DNA from: Streptomyces sp. AC550_RSS872
Lineage (GTDB): Bacteria; Actinomycetota; Actinomycetes; Streptomycetales; Streptomycetaceae
Direction: 5' to 3'
Length of the DNA stretch: 64,000 bases
Assembly (NCBI RefSeq): GCF_019049285.1
Contig: NZ_JAGMUL010000006.1
Coordinates: 34,139 to 98,138, forward strand
The notes beneath the pieces were generated by a model. The model saw nothing but the letters and a program-made list of their open reading frames with translations. It did not search any database and was not told the DNA's origin. A program made the position numbers and the translations under genes. Below, in pieces: positions 7,899 through 16,957 of this stretch. Each line of letters begins with the position of its first letter. The first letter of the stretch is position 1.

Positions 7899-9467
7899 TC
7901 ACCGGTGGCTGAACCACGCCATCGACGAGAGCGCCTTGTCGTCGTAGCCGAACAGCGCCTGGTTCTCCCAGCCGTTGCCGGAGGCGGCGTCGGTCGGGTC
8001 CCAGCCGTTGCCGGAGACGGCGGTCCAGGTCGCCTCCCAGTAGAAGACGCCGAGGCCGCGGCCGTTCGGGACGGCCTCCACGATGCTCGTCACGTCGTTC
8101 ATCCAGCGGCGCTGCCCGGCCGTGTTCGCCGGGTAGCCGGAGACCAGTTCGCCGGTGGTGTTGATGATCTCCTCGTGCGCGTCCTCGCTGTCCAGCCGGA
8201 AGGGGTAGGCCGTCTCGGCGACGAAGACCGGCTTGCCGTAGCGCGCGGCCGCGTCGTCCAGGGTGGTCTGGAAGTCGTAGAGCGAGCCGTGCCAGTAGCC
8301 GTAGTAGGACAGGCCGATCGCGTCGAACTTCACGCCGCCCGCGACCGCGCTGTCGAACCACCAGCGGGTGCCGGACAGGTCACCGCCCTTGGCGAGGTGC
8401 AGGGCGACCGTGGTGGACGAGTTGACCGCTTTGACCGCGTCGTAGCCCGAGTTGAGCAGGCCCGCGAGCTGCGACCAGTTGCTCGTGGAGCCCTCGTTCC
8501 ACAGCATGCCGCCGTTGATCTCATTGCCCACCTGGACCATGTCGGCGGTGGTTCCTTGAGCCTTCAACGCGTTCAACACGTCGTAGGTGTGGTTGTACAC
8601 ATCGGTCTTGAGTTGACTGTACGAGTGCCCGGACCACGCGGCCGGCTTGGACTGCGCGCCCGGGTCGGCCCAGGTGTCCGAGTAGTGGAAGTCGACCAGC
8701 AGCTTCATGCCGGACGCCTTGATCCGTTTGGCCATGGCGAGGACGCGCGTCCTGTTGTTGTAGCCGTCGGCCGGGTTGACCCAGACCTTCAGGCGCGCGT
8801 AGTTCATGCCGGCGTTCTTGAGGATGGTGACCGCGTCGCCGCTCGTCCCGGAGGCGGTCCTGTAGACGCCGCCCTTGGCCTCGCTCTTGGCGAGGGACGA
8901 GATGTCGGCGCCGTGGATCGACGTGCCGCCCGTGCCGGACGCGAAGGTCAGGTCGTCGACGTTGATCCAGTTGCCCGCGTTCGCGTCACTGTTGATGCTG
9001 ATCGTGCACTGGTTGCTGGTCACGTTGACCGGCACGACGATACGGATCCAGCCGCTCGACGAGACCGGAAGGTCGGTGCGCTGCTCCGTGCCACCGCAGT
9101 TCTTCAGCGCTATGTACGCCGAGTTCTGGCCACCGCCGGAGCGGACCCAGGCGGTGAGCTTGTAGTTGCCGTTGGTCAGCCCCGACAGGTACTGGTACGT
9201 CTCCACCTTGTAGGCGGAGGACGCGTAGTGGGTCAGGCGGTGACTCCCGCCGTGGCCACCGGCCTCGGTGAAGGAGGCGGAGTTCTGCCCGGCCGCGGAG
9301 TACGTGGACCAGCCGGCCGGGGTCGCGGTGCCGGTGCCGTCGGACTCGAAGCCGCCGTTGGTGAGCGTGCTCGCCGCCGCGGCGGTCTGCGCGGGCAGGG
9401 TGGTCAGGGCGAGTCCGGCTGCGAGCGGCAGCAGCAGGACCCGGAGAGTGCGTCTGGGATGGAACAT
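7899..9467 (-). CDS. Secreted arabinogalactan endo-beta-1,4-galactanase (GH53) with N-terminal CBM
   Basis: Extracellular enzyme of 522 aa cutting beta-1,4-galactan (pectin side chains). It has a signal peptide (residues 1-32, RRTLR then a hydrophobic core), a beta-sandwich carbohydrate-binding domain (about 34-178, CBM61-like, a type found with GH53), and the catalytic barrel (about 183-522). The acid/base glutamate is E316 in QVGNEINGG and the nucleophile E418 in VFVAETAYPF. GGGACG lies about 8 nt before the ATG. It sits downstream of the GH42 gene in the galactan locus and supplies oligogalactosides for the adjacent transporter. Confidence 0.9.
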   Translation of the reverse strand: MFHPRRTLRVLLLPLAAGLALTTLPAQTAAAASTLTNGGFESDGTGTATPAGWSTYSAAGQNSASFTEAGGHGGSHRLTHYASSAYKVETYQYLSGLTNGNYKLTAWVRSGGGQNSAYIALKNCGGTEQRTDLPVSSSGWIRIVVPVNVTSNQCTISINSDANAGNWINVDDLTFASGTGGTSIHGADISSLAKSEAKGGVYRTASGTSGDAVTILKNAGMNYARLKVWVNPADGYNNRTRVLAMAKRIKASGMKLLVDFHYSDTWADPGAQSKPAAWSGHSYSQLKTDVYNHTYDVLNALKAQGTTADMVQVGNEINGGMLWNEGSTSNWSQLAGLLNSGYDAVKAVNSSTTVALHLAKGGDLSGTRWWFDSAVAGGVKFDAIGLSYYGYWHGSLYDFQTTLDDAAARYGKPVFVAETAYPFRLDSEDAHEEIINTTGELVSGYPANTAGQRRWMNDVTSIVEAVPNGRGLGVFYWEATWTAVSGNGWDPTDAASGNGWENQALFGYDDKALSSMAWFSHR

Positions 9468-9519
9468 CGTCGTCCGTCGTCCCTTCGACGTAAGTGGGGA
9501 TCGGGGGTGACCCTCACCT

Positions 9520-9543
9520 GGGCGGTGAGGAGCCCCACCGCCC
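9520..9543. terminator. Hairpin between GH42 and GH53 genes
   Basis: Perfect 8-bp stem (9520-9527 with 9536-9543, 8-nt loop) in the 112-nt gap between the two minus-strand glycosidase genes. It could terminate or attenuate GH42 transcription before GH53. Confidence 0.4.
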
Positions 9544-9579
9544 GCGGCTCGTGGCACGCGCGGGCGGAGGGGAGTCGGC

Positions 9580-11601
9580 TCAGCCGTCGAGTCGGACGAC
9601 CCGGACGGCTCCCGCGGGGACCTCGATGCGGCCCGCGGCGCGTTCACCGGTCAGCAGCTCGGTGCCGGGCGACTCCAACGGCACTTTGACGTCCGAGGCG
9701 GTGTGGTTGAGGGCGAACAGATAGCTGCCCGACTCGCCGGCACGGCGCACGACCTCGACGTCGCGGGGAACGTCGACACTCGGGGCGACCTGCGCGTCCT
9801 CGATCGCCCAGCCCAGCAGCGCGTCGAGGCCCTCGGCTCCCAGCCGGGTGGAGACGTACCAGGCGGAGCCCTCGCCGAGGCGGTGCCGGGTGACGGCGGG
9901 GTGGCCGGCGGTCAGGCCGTCGGCATACGTCCACACGGTCTCGGCGCCGCGCGGGACGACGAACTCGGTCCACACGTCGCCGCTGAGCTCGGAGCCGTCC
10001 GGGCCGGTGATGCGCACCAGCTGGTCCTTGAGGAGTGGCGAGAACTCCTCGACCGTCAGGCCGAGGACGTCCCGCAGGGGTCCGGGGCAGGCGCCTTCGT
10101 GCACGGCGTCGTGCTCGTCGACGATGCCGGAGAAGTACGACACGACGAGCGTGCCGCCGTTCTCGACGTACCGGCGCAGGTTGTGGCCCGCCGCCTCCGT
10201 CATCAGGTACAGCGCGGGTACAACGACAAGGGGATAGGCCGACAAGTCGGCTTCCGGGTGGGCGAAGTCGACCGTGAGGTGTCGGTCGTAGAGCACCTCG
10301 TAGAAGGCGTCGGCACGCTCGCGCGGGTCGTGGTCCTCGCTGGGCCGCCAGTCGAGGTTCTGCGCCCACCAGGAGTGCCAGTCCCACAGCATCGCGACGT
10401 CGGCCTGGGTGCGGGTGCCGCGGACCGTGCTCAACGAGTCGAGGGCGGAACCGAGTTCGACGACCTCGCGCCACACGCGCGTGTCCGTGCCGCCGTGCGG
10501 GAGCATCGCCGAGTGGAACTTCTCGGCGCCGCGCCGGGACTGCCGCCACTGGAAGAACATGGCGCCCTCGGAGCCGCGCGCGACATGGGCGAGGGAGTTG
10601 CGGGCCATCTGGCCGGGGGCCTTGGCGGGGTTGCGGGCCTGCCAGTTGACGCCCGAGGTGGAGTGCTCCAGGAGGATCCAGGGCGCTCCCCCGGCCACCG
10701 AGCGCGTGAGGTCGGCGGCCATCGCGAGGTTGACGTGGGTGCGGCGGCCGTCGGTGATCAGGTAGTGGTCGTTGGTGACGATGTCGACCTCGCGGCCCCA
10801 GGCCCAGTAGTCGGCGGAGTCGCACTGGCTGAGGGCGGTCATGAAGTTGGTGGTGACCGGGACGCCCGGTGAGAGGCGGTGCAGGATGTCCCGCTCCATA
10901 CGGAAGTTCTCGCGCATGGTGGCGTCGGCGAACCGCTTGTAGTCCAGCGCCTGGGACGGGTTGACGGCCGTCGGGGTCGCGCGGGGCGGGTTGATCTGCT
11001 GGAAGTCGGCGTACCGCTGGCCCCAGAAGGCGGTGCCCCAGGCCTCGTTGAGCGCGTCGACCGTGCCGTAGGTGTCCGCCAGCCAGCGGCGGAAGTGCGC
11101 GGCGCAGGAGTCGCAGTAGCAGGCGGAGACGGGGACGCCGTACTCGTTGTGCACATGCCACATCGTCAGTGCCGGGTGGTCGCCGTAGCGCTCTGCGAGC
11201 CGGGTGGTGATGCTCGCGGCGGCCGCGCGGTAGTCGGCGTTGCTGTGACAGATGGCGGCGCGGGAACCGAACTCGTAACGCACGCCCTGCGCCGTCACGG
11301 GCAGGGCCTCGGGGTGGGCGCGGTAGAACCAGACCGGCGGGCAGACGGTGGGCGTGCCCAGATCGACGCGGATGCCGTTCCCGTGCAGCAGGTCGAACAG
11401 GCGGTCCAGCCAGCCGAAGTCGTATACCCCGGGTTCGGGCTCCAGCAGAGCCCAGGAGAAGATCCCGACGCTCACCATCGTGACGCCGGCCTCCCGCATC
11501 AGCCGGACGTCCTCCTGCCAGACGCTTTCCGGCCACTGCTCGGGGTTGTAGTCACCGCCGAAGGCGAGCCTGGTGAGGCCCCTGGGCGTGGTCTCCGGCA
11601 T
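9580..11601 (-). CDS. Beta-galactosidase, GH42
   Basis: Hydrolyses terminal beta-galactosides, here most likely galactan-derived oligosaccharides, in the cytoplasm (no signal peptide). The 673-aa protein has the GH42 TIM barrel with acid/base E153 (HNEYG) and nucleophile E312 (ILLEHSTSG), a CYCDSC zinc-type cysteine cluster (161-166), then trimerisation and C-terminal beta domains. The ATG at 11601 has GGGAGAG 7 nt upstream; the in-frame upstream extension to 11697 runs into the promoter. It is divergent from the sugar ABC transporter genes. Confidence 0.92.
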   Translation of the reverse strand: MPETTPRGLTRLAFGGDYNPEQWPESVWQEDVRLMREAGVTMVSVGIFSWALLEPEPGVYDFGWLDRLFDLLHGNGIRVDLGTPTVCPPVWFYRAHPEALPVTAQGVRYEFGSRAAICHSNADYRAAAASITTRLAERYGDHPALTMWHVHNEYGVPVSACYCDSCAAHFRRWLADTYGTVDALNEAWGTAFWGQRYADFQQINPPRATPTAVNPSQALDYKRFADATMRENFRMERDILHRLSPGVPVTTNFMTALSQCDSADYWAWGREVDIVTNDHYLITDGRRTHVNLAMAADLTRSVAGGAPWILLEHSTSGVNWQARNPAKAPGQMARNSLAHVARGSEGAMFFQWRQSRRGAEKFHSAMLPHGGTDTRVWREVVELGSALDSLSTVRGTRTQADVAMLWDWHSWWAQNLDWRPSEDHDPRERADAFYEVLYDRHLTVDFAHPEADLSAYPLVVVPALYLMTEAAGHNLRRYVENGGTLVVSYFSGIVDEHDAVHEGACPGPLRDVLGLTVEEFSPLLKDQLVRITGPDGSELSGDVWTEFVVPRGAETVWTYADGLTAGHPAVTRHRLGEGSAWYVSTRLGAEGLDALLGWAIEDAQVAPSVDVPRDVEVVRRAGESGSYLFALNHTASDVKVPLESPGTELLTGERAAGRIEVPAGAVRVVRLDG

Positions 11602-11666
11602 GGATCTCTCCCGTTTGGTTTCGATCATTTGGGAACGTGCACACATCGGATCGGCGGTGCGAGCCC

Positions 11667-11697
11667 AACATAACCGCACAGCAACAACCATTGACAA
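11667..11697 (-). promoter_or_regulatory. Putative promoter of the GH42 gene
   Basis: On the minus strand TTGTCA (11697-11692) is followed after 18-19 nt by TTATGT/TATGTT (11673-11667). Its -35 overlaps the -35 of the divergent transporter promoter because the sequence is nearly palindromic there. Confidence 0.4.
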
Positions 11698-11719
11698 GTG
11701 GCCGGGATGTTTCTCTACT
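11691..11719 (+). promoter_or_regulatory. Promoter of the galactan ABC transporter operon
   Basis: TTGACA (11691-11696), 17-nt spacer, TCTACT (11714-11719). The LacI-type operator begins inside the -10 element. Confidence 0.65.
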
Positions 11720-11733
11720 GTGAACGCTCACAG
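11718..11733. promoter_or_regulatory. LacI-family operator
   Basis: CTGTGAACGCTCACAG is a 16-bp inverted repeat with 7 of 8 arm positions matching and a central CpG, the usual LacI-family architecture. It overlaps the -10 and start site of the transporter promoter, so binding of the LacI protein encoded at 14937-15968 would block transcription. Confidence 0.7.
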
Positions 11734-11786
11734 AAGCATGGCGGGCCCTCGCAGCAGGCGGAGGCCCCAGGTCAGGGGAGAGATCC

Positions 11787-13115
11787 ATGCCCATCACGAA
11801 GCGTCGGCGACTCGTTTTCAGAACCGCGGCCACCTGCGTCGCCGCCGCCCTCGGCGCCGGCGCCCTCGCCGCCTGCGGCTCCGAAGACGCCGGGGAGGAC
11901 TCGTCGGGGCCGGTCTCGCTGACGTACTGGACCTGGACGCCGGGCATGGACAAGGTCGTCGACCTGTGGAACAAGGGCCCGGGCAAGAAGGACCAGATCA
12001 CGGTCACGGTGAAGAAGCAGGCGTCCGGCGACACGCTGGTCACCAAGATCCTCACCGCACACAAGGCGGGCAAGGGCCCGGACCTGGTCCAGGCCGAGTA
12101 CCAGGCGCTGCCGACGCTGGTCAGCAATGACGCCGTCGCGGACATAGCCGATGAGGTCGGCGACGCGAAGGGCAAGTTCGCCGAAGGTGTCTGGCAGCAG
12201 ACCACGCTGGGCACGGACTCGGTCTACGCGGTCCCGCAGGACATCGGGCCGATGATGTTCTACTACCGCCAGGACCTCTTCGAGAAGTACGACCTGAAGG
12301 TCCCGAGCACCTGGGAGCAGTTCGCCGAGACCGCCCGCGCGCTGAAGAAGAAGTCTCCCGACACGGACCTGACCACGTTCTCCGCCAACGACTCCGGCCT
12401 CTTCGCGGGTCTGGCCCAGCAGGCCGGCGCCAAGTGGTGGACGACCTCCGGCGACAAGTGGAAGGTCGGCATCAATGACGCCGCCTCCCAGAAGGTCGCG
12501 GGGTTCTGGGGCGACCTCGTCAAGGAGGGTGCCATCGACGACCAGCCGATGTACACGCCGGCCTGGAACAAGGCGCTCAATACGGGCAAGCAGATCGCCT
12601 GGGTCAGCGCCGTGTGGGCGCCGGGCACGCTGACCACGGCCGCGCCGGACACCAAGGGCAAGTGGGCCATGGCCCCGCTCCCCCAGTGGTCGCCGTCGGA
12701 GAACGTCACCGGCAGCTGGGGCGGCTCCTCCACCGCTGTCACCACCGACTCCAAGAACAAGGCGGCCGCCGCGAAGTTCGCCGCCTGGCTGAACACCGAC
12801 GGCGACGCCCTCAACGCGCTGGCCAAGGAGAGCGGCATCTACCCGGCCTCCACCTCGGCCCAGCTCAGCGGCGCCTTCACCACGCCGCCGGACTACTTCT
12901 CCCACCAGGCCGACTTCTACACGAAGGCCGCCGAGATCGCCGAGACGACGGCTCCGTCGGCCTGGGGCCCGAACGTGAACGTCGCCTACACGACCTTCAA
13001 GGACGCCTTCGGCAAGGCCGCCAAGGACAAGTCGGACTTCGCCGCCGCCCTGAGGGTCATGCAGGACGACACGGTCGCCGACCTGAAGAAGCAGGGCTTC
13101 GAGGTCTCCGAGTGA
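11787..13115 (+). CDS. Sugar ABC transporter substrate-binding lipoprotein
   Basis: Extracellular solute-binding protein of 442 aa (family 1). It has a type II signal peptide with lipobox LAAC at about residues 26-29, then a two-lobed binding domain with WTWTPGMDK near the N-terminus. It is first in a binding protein-permease-permease-LacI operon; its stop overlaps the GTG of the first permease. Divergence from GH42 and GH53 genes points to galacto-oligosaccharides as ligand. No ATPase gene is present; Streptomyces carbohydrate transporters commonly share the MsiK ATPase encoded elsewhere. Confidence 0.88.
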   Translation: MPITKRRRLVFRTAATCVAAALGAGALAACGSEDAGEDSSGPVSLTYWTWTPGMDKVVDLWNKGPGKKDQITVTVKKQASGDTLVTKILTAHKAGKGPDLVQAEYQALPTLVSNDAVADIADEVGDAKGKFAEGVWQQTTLGTDSVYAVPQDIGPMMFYYRQDLFEKYDLKVPSTWEQFAETARALKKKSPDTDLTTFSANDSGLFAGLAQQAGAKWWTTSGDKWKVGINDAASQKVAGFWGDLVKEGAIDDQPMYTPAWNKALNTGKQIAWVSAVWAPGTLTTAAPDTKGKWAMAPLPQWSPSENVTGSWGGSSTAVTTDSKNKAAAAKFAAWLNTDGDALNALAKESGIYPASTSAQLSGAFTTPPDYFSHQADFYTKAAEIAETTAPSAWGPNVNVAYTTFKDAFGKAAKDKSDFAAALRVMQDDTVADLKKQGFEVSE

Positions 13116-14035
13116 CCAGCACAAGCCGGAGGGCGTACGGGGTGAAGGGGGCCCCGTACGCCTTCCTCCTCCCCGCGACAGTCCTCTTCCTGGCCTTCTT
13201 CGCGCTGCCCATCGGCTACGCGGTCTGGCTCAGCTTCCACAAGGTGAAGGTCTCCGGGCTCGGCCTCGGTTCCGGCGCCCGCAAGGAGGTGTGGGCCGGT
13301 CTGGAGAACTACACGGACGCCCTCACCGACAACGAGCTGGTCGACGGCGCCCTGCGCGTGCTGGGCTACGGCTGCATCGTGGTGCCGGTGATGCTCGGGC
13401 TCGCTCTCCTCTTCGCCCTGATGCTCGACTCCGACAAGGTGCGGCTCGCGCCCTTGACCCGGCTCGCGATCTTCCTGCCGTACGCCATCCCCGGCGTGGT
13501 GGCGGCGCTGCTGTGGGGCTTCCTGTACCTGCCGGACGTCAGCCCCTTCTACTACGTGCTGGAGAAGCTGGGCATGCCGCAGCCCGACCTGCTGGACGGC
13601 GGCCCGCTGTATCTCGCTCTCTCCAACATCGCGGTCTGGGGCGGCACCGGCTTCAACATGATCGTCATCTACACCTCGCTCCAGGCCATTCCGGCGGAGG
13701 TGTACGAGGCGGCCAAGCTGGACGGTGCCACGCCGTTGCAGATCGCTCTGCGGATCAAGATCCCGATGGTGGCGCCCTCGCTGGTGCTGACCTTCTTCTT
13801 CTCGATCATCGCCACGCTCCAGGTGTTCAGCGAGCCGACCACCCTCAAGCCGCTCACCAACTCCGTGTCCACGACCTGGAGTCCGCTGATGAAGGTGTAC
13901 CAGGACGCCTTCGGCAAGGGCGACATCTACGCGGCGGCCGCCCAGGCGACGATCATCGCCCTGGCGACGCTGCTGCTGTCCTTCGGCTTCCTGCGGGCCG
14001 TAAACCGTCGTAACAAGCAGGAGGCAGCGCGATGA
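13112..14035 (+). CDS. Sugar ABC transporter permease (MalF type)
   Basis: A 307-aa inner-membrane permease with six hydrophobic segments and the ATPase-contact EAA loop EVYEAAKLDGATPLQIALRI (about residues 197-216). The GTG start at 13112 overlaps the preceding stop (GTGA), and the gene ends in an ATGA overlap with the second permease. With the next protein it forms the heterodimeric translocation channel of the galactan-oligosaccharide importer. Confidence 0.88.
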   Translation: MTSTSRRAYGVKGAPYAFLLPATVLFLAFFALPIGYAVWLSFHKVKVSGLGLGSGARKEVWAGLENYTDALTDNELVDGALRVLGYGCIVVPVMLGLALLFALMLDSDKVRLAPLTRLAIFLPYAIPGVVAALLWGFLYLPDVSPFYYVLEKLGMPQPDLLDGGPLYLALSNIAVWGGTGFNMIVIYTSLQAIPAEVYEAAKLDGATPLQIALRIKIPMVAPSLVLTFFFSIIATLQVFSEPTTLKPLTNSVSTTWSPLMKVYQDAFGKGDIYAAAAQATIIALATLLLSFGFLRAVNRRNKQEAAR

Positions 14036-14940
14036 GCTCCCTTGCCGTCGGCAAGGCCGACACGGCCGCCGGCACCAGACCCGGCACCGCGCAGAACCGC
14101 CCTCCGCTGCGCCGCCGGATCGCACCGGTCCCGACGATCACGCTGCTGCTCGGCGCGCTCTACTGCCTGCTCCCCGTGGCGTGGGTGGTGATCGCGGCGA
14201 CCAAGTCCGGCAGCGAACTGTTCTCCACGTTCACCTTGCTACCGGGCACGGGCTTCGCCGAGAACCTCTCGGACCTGAGCGCCTACCGCGAGGGCGTGTA
14301 CTGGGAGTGGATGGGCAACTCCGCCCTGTACGCCGGTCTCGGCGCGCTGCTGTCGACGGTCGTCTCGGCGTTCAGCGGCTACGCGCTGGCGATCTACCGC
14401 TTCCCCGGCCGCGAGACGCTCTTCAACGTGCTGCTGGCGGGTGTGCTGATGCCGCCGGTCATCCTCGCCATTCCGCAGTACCTGCTGCTGGCGAAGGTCG
14501 ACCTCACGGACTCGTACCTCGGCGTGCTGCTGCCGCAGCTCCTCTCGCCGTACGGCGTCTACCTCTCGCGGATCTACGCGGCCGCGGCCGTCCCCGCCGA
14601 TGTCGTGGAGGCCGGGCGGATGGACGGGGCGAGCGAGTGGCGGATCTTCGCGCGGGTCGCGCTGCCGATGATGGTCCCCGGCATGGTGACGGTGTTCCTG
14701 TTCCAGTTCGTGGCGATCTGGAACAACTTCCTGCTGCCGTACATCATGCTCAGCGACGACGAGAAGTTCCCGATCACGCTGGGCCTTTTCACGCTCCTCG
14801 AACAGGGAGCCAACACCCCCGCGCTGTACACGCTGGTGATCACCGGTGCATTCCTCGCGGTCATCCCGCTGGTCGCGCTCTTCCTGGTCATCCAGCGGTT
14901 CTGGAGCCTCGATCTGCTCTCCGGAGCCGTAAAGTCATGA
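14032..14940 (+). CDS. Sugar ABC transporter permease (MalG type)
   Basis: A 302-aa permease with a polar 30-residue N-terminus, six hydrophobic segments and an EAA-like loop DVVEAGRMDGASEWRIFARV (about 189-208). It overlaps both neighbours by 4 nt (ATGA), so stoichiometric translation with the MalF-type partner and the LacI regulator is likely. Confidence 0.88.
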   Translation: MSSLAVGKADTAAGTRPGTAQNRPPLRRRIAPVPTITLLLGALYCLLPVAWVVIAATKSGSELFSTFTLLPGTGFAENLSDLSAYREGVYWEWMGNSALYAGLGALLSTVVSAFSGYALAIYRFPGRETLFNVLLAGVLMPPVILAIPQYLLLAKVDLTDSYLGVLLPQLLSPYGVYLSRIYAAAAVPADVVEAGRMDGASEWRIFARVALPMMVPGMVTVFLFQFVAIWNNFLLPYIMLSDDEKFPITLGLFTLLEQGANTPALYTLVITGAFLAVIPLVALFLVIQRFWSLDLLSGAVKS

Positions 14941-15968
14941 CCATGAGCAACACGGGGGGCCGACGCAGGCCGCCGACGATCCACGACGTGGCCCGCGAGG
15001 CCGGAGTCTCACGGGGCACGGTCTCGCGGGTGCTCAACGGCGGGCACTACGTCAGCCCGACCGCCCAGGAGGCGGTCAACGCGGCGATCCGCAAGACGGG
15101 TTACGTCGTCAACCGGCATGCCCGCTCGCTGATCACGGGGCGTTCGGACTCGATCGGCTTTCTGCTGACCGAGCCGCAGGAGCGGTTCTTCGAGGACCCC
15201 AACTTCAACGTCCTGCTGAGCGGGTGCACACAGGCGCTCGCGGCGCACGACATCCCACTGCTGCTGATGCTGGCGGGCACTCGGGACGAACGGCGGCGCA
15301 TAACGCGGTACATCACGGCGGGTCATGTCGACGGGGTGCTGCTGGTGTCCAGCCACTCCGGGGACCCGGTGGCCGACGAACTGCGCGAGGCGGGGGTGCC
15401 CCTCGTCCAGTGCGGCAAGCCCATGGGGCTCGGCTCCAAGGTGAGTTACGTGGCGGCGGACGACCGGGACGGGGCCCGTGACATGGTGCGCCACCTGCTG
15501 TCGCTGGGCCGCCGCCGGATCGGCGTGGTGAGCGGTCCGCTGGACACCCCGGGCGGTGTCGACCGCCTCGCCGGCTACAAGGAAGTGCTCACGGAAGCGG
15601 GCGTCGAGATCGACGAGCGGCTCATCGTCTCCGGCGACTACAGCCGGGCCAGTGGCGAGGCGGGCACCGAGCGGCTGCTGGCGCAGGCACCGGACATGGA
15701 CGCCTTGTTCGTGGCCTCCGACCTCATGGCGCAGGGTGCCCTGACGGCGCTGAACCGGGCGGGCCGCCGGGTGCCCGAGGACGTGGCCGTGGGCGGCTTC
15801 GACGACTCCAGCGCGGCGACGGAGGCCACCCCCGCCCTCACGACGGTGCGCCAGCCCTACGACCGCATCAGCGCCGAGATGGTGCGGTTGCTGCTCGCGC
15901 AGATCGGCGGCGAGGACCCGGCGGCGGTGATCCTGCCGACGGAGCTGGTGAAGCGCGAGTCGACCTGA
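14937..15968 (+). CDS. LacI-family repressor of the galactan locus
   Basis: A 343-aa regulator. The N-terminal HTH (about residues 12-60) contains TIHDVAREAGVSRGTVSRVL, followed by the hinge and a periplasmic-binding-protein-like sensor domain (about 70-340). The ATG at 14937 overlaps the permease stop. As last gene of the operon whose promoter carries a LacI-type operator (11718-11733), it most likely autorepresses the operon and responds to galactose or galacto-oligosaccharides. Confidence 0.88.
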   Translation: MTMSNTGGRRRPPTIHDVAREAGVSRGTVSRVLNGGHYVSPTAQEAVNAAIRKTGYVVNRHARSLITGRSDSIGFLLTEPQERFFEDPNFNVLLSGCTQALAAHDIPLLLMLAGTRDERRRITRYITAGHVDGVLLVSSHSGDPVADELREAGVPLVQCGKPMGLGSKVSYVAADDRDGARDMVRHLLSLGRRRIGVVSGPLDTPGGVDRLAGYKEVLTEAGVEIDERLIVSGDYSRASGEAGTERLLAQAPDMDALFVASDLMAQGALTALNRAGRRVPEDVAVGGFDDSSAATEATPALTTVRQPYDRISAEMVRLLLAQIGGEDPAAVILPTELVKREST

Positions 15969-15984
15969 CGGCGTGAGCGGGCCG

Positions 15985-16028
15985 CGAGGGCGCGCCGCAC
16001 GGCGGTCCGGCCGTGGGCGGCGCCCTCG
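15985..16028 (+). terminator. Terminator downstream of the transporter-lacI operon
   Basis: Stem CGAGGGCGC (15985-15993) with GCGCCCTCG (16020-16028); the 26-nt loop folds further as GCACGGC/GCCGTG. It begins 17 nt after the lacI stop. Confidence 0.5.
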
Positions 16029-16132
16029 GCGTGCGACCGGTCAGGAATCGAGAAGCCCGCCACCGCTCCCCCGCCCTAGCGTGAAACCACCGACGAAAAC
16101 CGTCGGCACACACTTCACGTCAGGAGTACGCC

Positions 16133-16483
16133 ATGACCGCCGGAGTCAACACGATCATCTACCCCGTCAAGGACCTCGACCGGACGAAGGCCCTGTTCAG
16201 GGCCCTGCTGGGCACGGAACCGTATGCGGACGAGCCGTACTACGTCGGTTTCAAGGACGCGGGACAGGACGTCGGCCTCGACCCCAACGGCCACGCCAAG
16301 GGCATGACCGGACCGGTCCCCTACTGGCACGTCGACGACATCAGGACGACGCTCGCGGCCCTGCTGGAAGCGGGCGCCGAGACACTTCAGGACGTGCACG
16401 ACGTAGGTGGCGGCAGGCTCATCGCCTCCGTCAGGGACGGGGACGGCAACCTCGTGGGGCTGCTCCAGGACCCGACCGGCTGA
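16133..16483 (+). CDS. VOC (glyoxalase/bleomycin-resistance) superfamily protein
   Basis: A 116-aa single-domain protein with two beta-alpha-beta-beta-beta modules: VNTIIYPVKDLDRTKALF at the start, PYWHVDDI at about 63-70 and the C-terminal GNLVGLLQDP. The domain fits metal-dependent VOC enzymes or drug-binding proteins; the substrate is unknown. TCAGGAG lies 6 nt before the ATG. It may be co-expressed with the MarR gene 76 nt downstream. Confidence 0.75.
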   Translation: MTAGVNTIIYPVKDLDRTKALFRALLGTEPYADEPYYVGFKDAGQDVGLDPNGHAKGMTGPVPYWHVDDIRTTLAALLEAGAETLQDVHDVGGGRLIASVRDGDGNLVGLLQDPTG

Positions 16484-16559
16484 GAGCCTGCGCAGAACTT
16501 GTTGCGCACGCACTAGTTGCACGGTCAATAAATGGCTGAATCGGTGCTACCGTGCCGGT

Positions 16560-16949
16560 ATGGCAGTGAAGACGGCCGATGCCGGACTCGAGGACCGCTG
16601 GCGGGACATCCTCTCCGTACACGCGCGCACGATGACCGAGATCGACCGCGTACTGCACCCGCACGGGCTCGGCGCGAGCGACTTCGAGGTGCTCGACATC
16701 CTGGCGTCGGCCACGCCCGAGGAGGGCGGGCAGTGCCGGGTGCAGAACCTGGTCGGACGGGTCCACCTCAGTCAGAGCGCGCTGTCCCGGCTCATCGGGC
16801 GGCTGGAGAAGGACGGCCTGGTGGAGCGCTCCGTCTGCGCGGAGGACCGGCGCGGTGTCTACGTCGCCCTCACCCGCAAGGGCCGTGATCTGCACGCGGA
16901 GGTCCTGCCGCTCCAGCGCGACGTGCTGGCCCGGATGCTGAACGGCTGA
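16560..16949 (+). CDS. MarR-family transcriptional regulator
   Basis: A 129-aa winged-helix protein with LVGRVHLSQSALSRLIGRLEKDGLVER (recognition helix, about residues 64-90) followed by the wing CAEDRRGVYVALTRKG, all typical of MarR. The ATG at 16560 fits the usual MarR N-terminus; no strong ribosome-binding site is visible. It ends only 8 nt from the convergent PqqB gene. Its target may be the upstream VOC gene or itself: 16500-16525 has repeated TTGC motifs that could belong to an operator. Confidence 0.8.
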   Translation: MAVKTADAGLEDRWRDILSVHARTMTEIDRVLHPHGLGASDFEVLDILASATPEEGGQCRVQNLVGRVHLSQSALSRLIGRLEKDGLVERSVCAEDRRGVYVALTRKGRDLHAEVLPLQRDVLARMLNG

Positions 16950-16957
16950 CGCGGGCC

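Noticed and set aside
14181..14936. Long in-frame N-terminal extension of the LacI protein
   Set aside because: The extension is an out-of-frame reading of the permease gene; the HTH starts right after ATG 14937.
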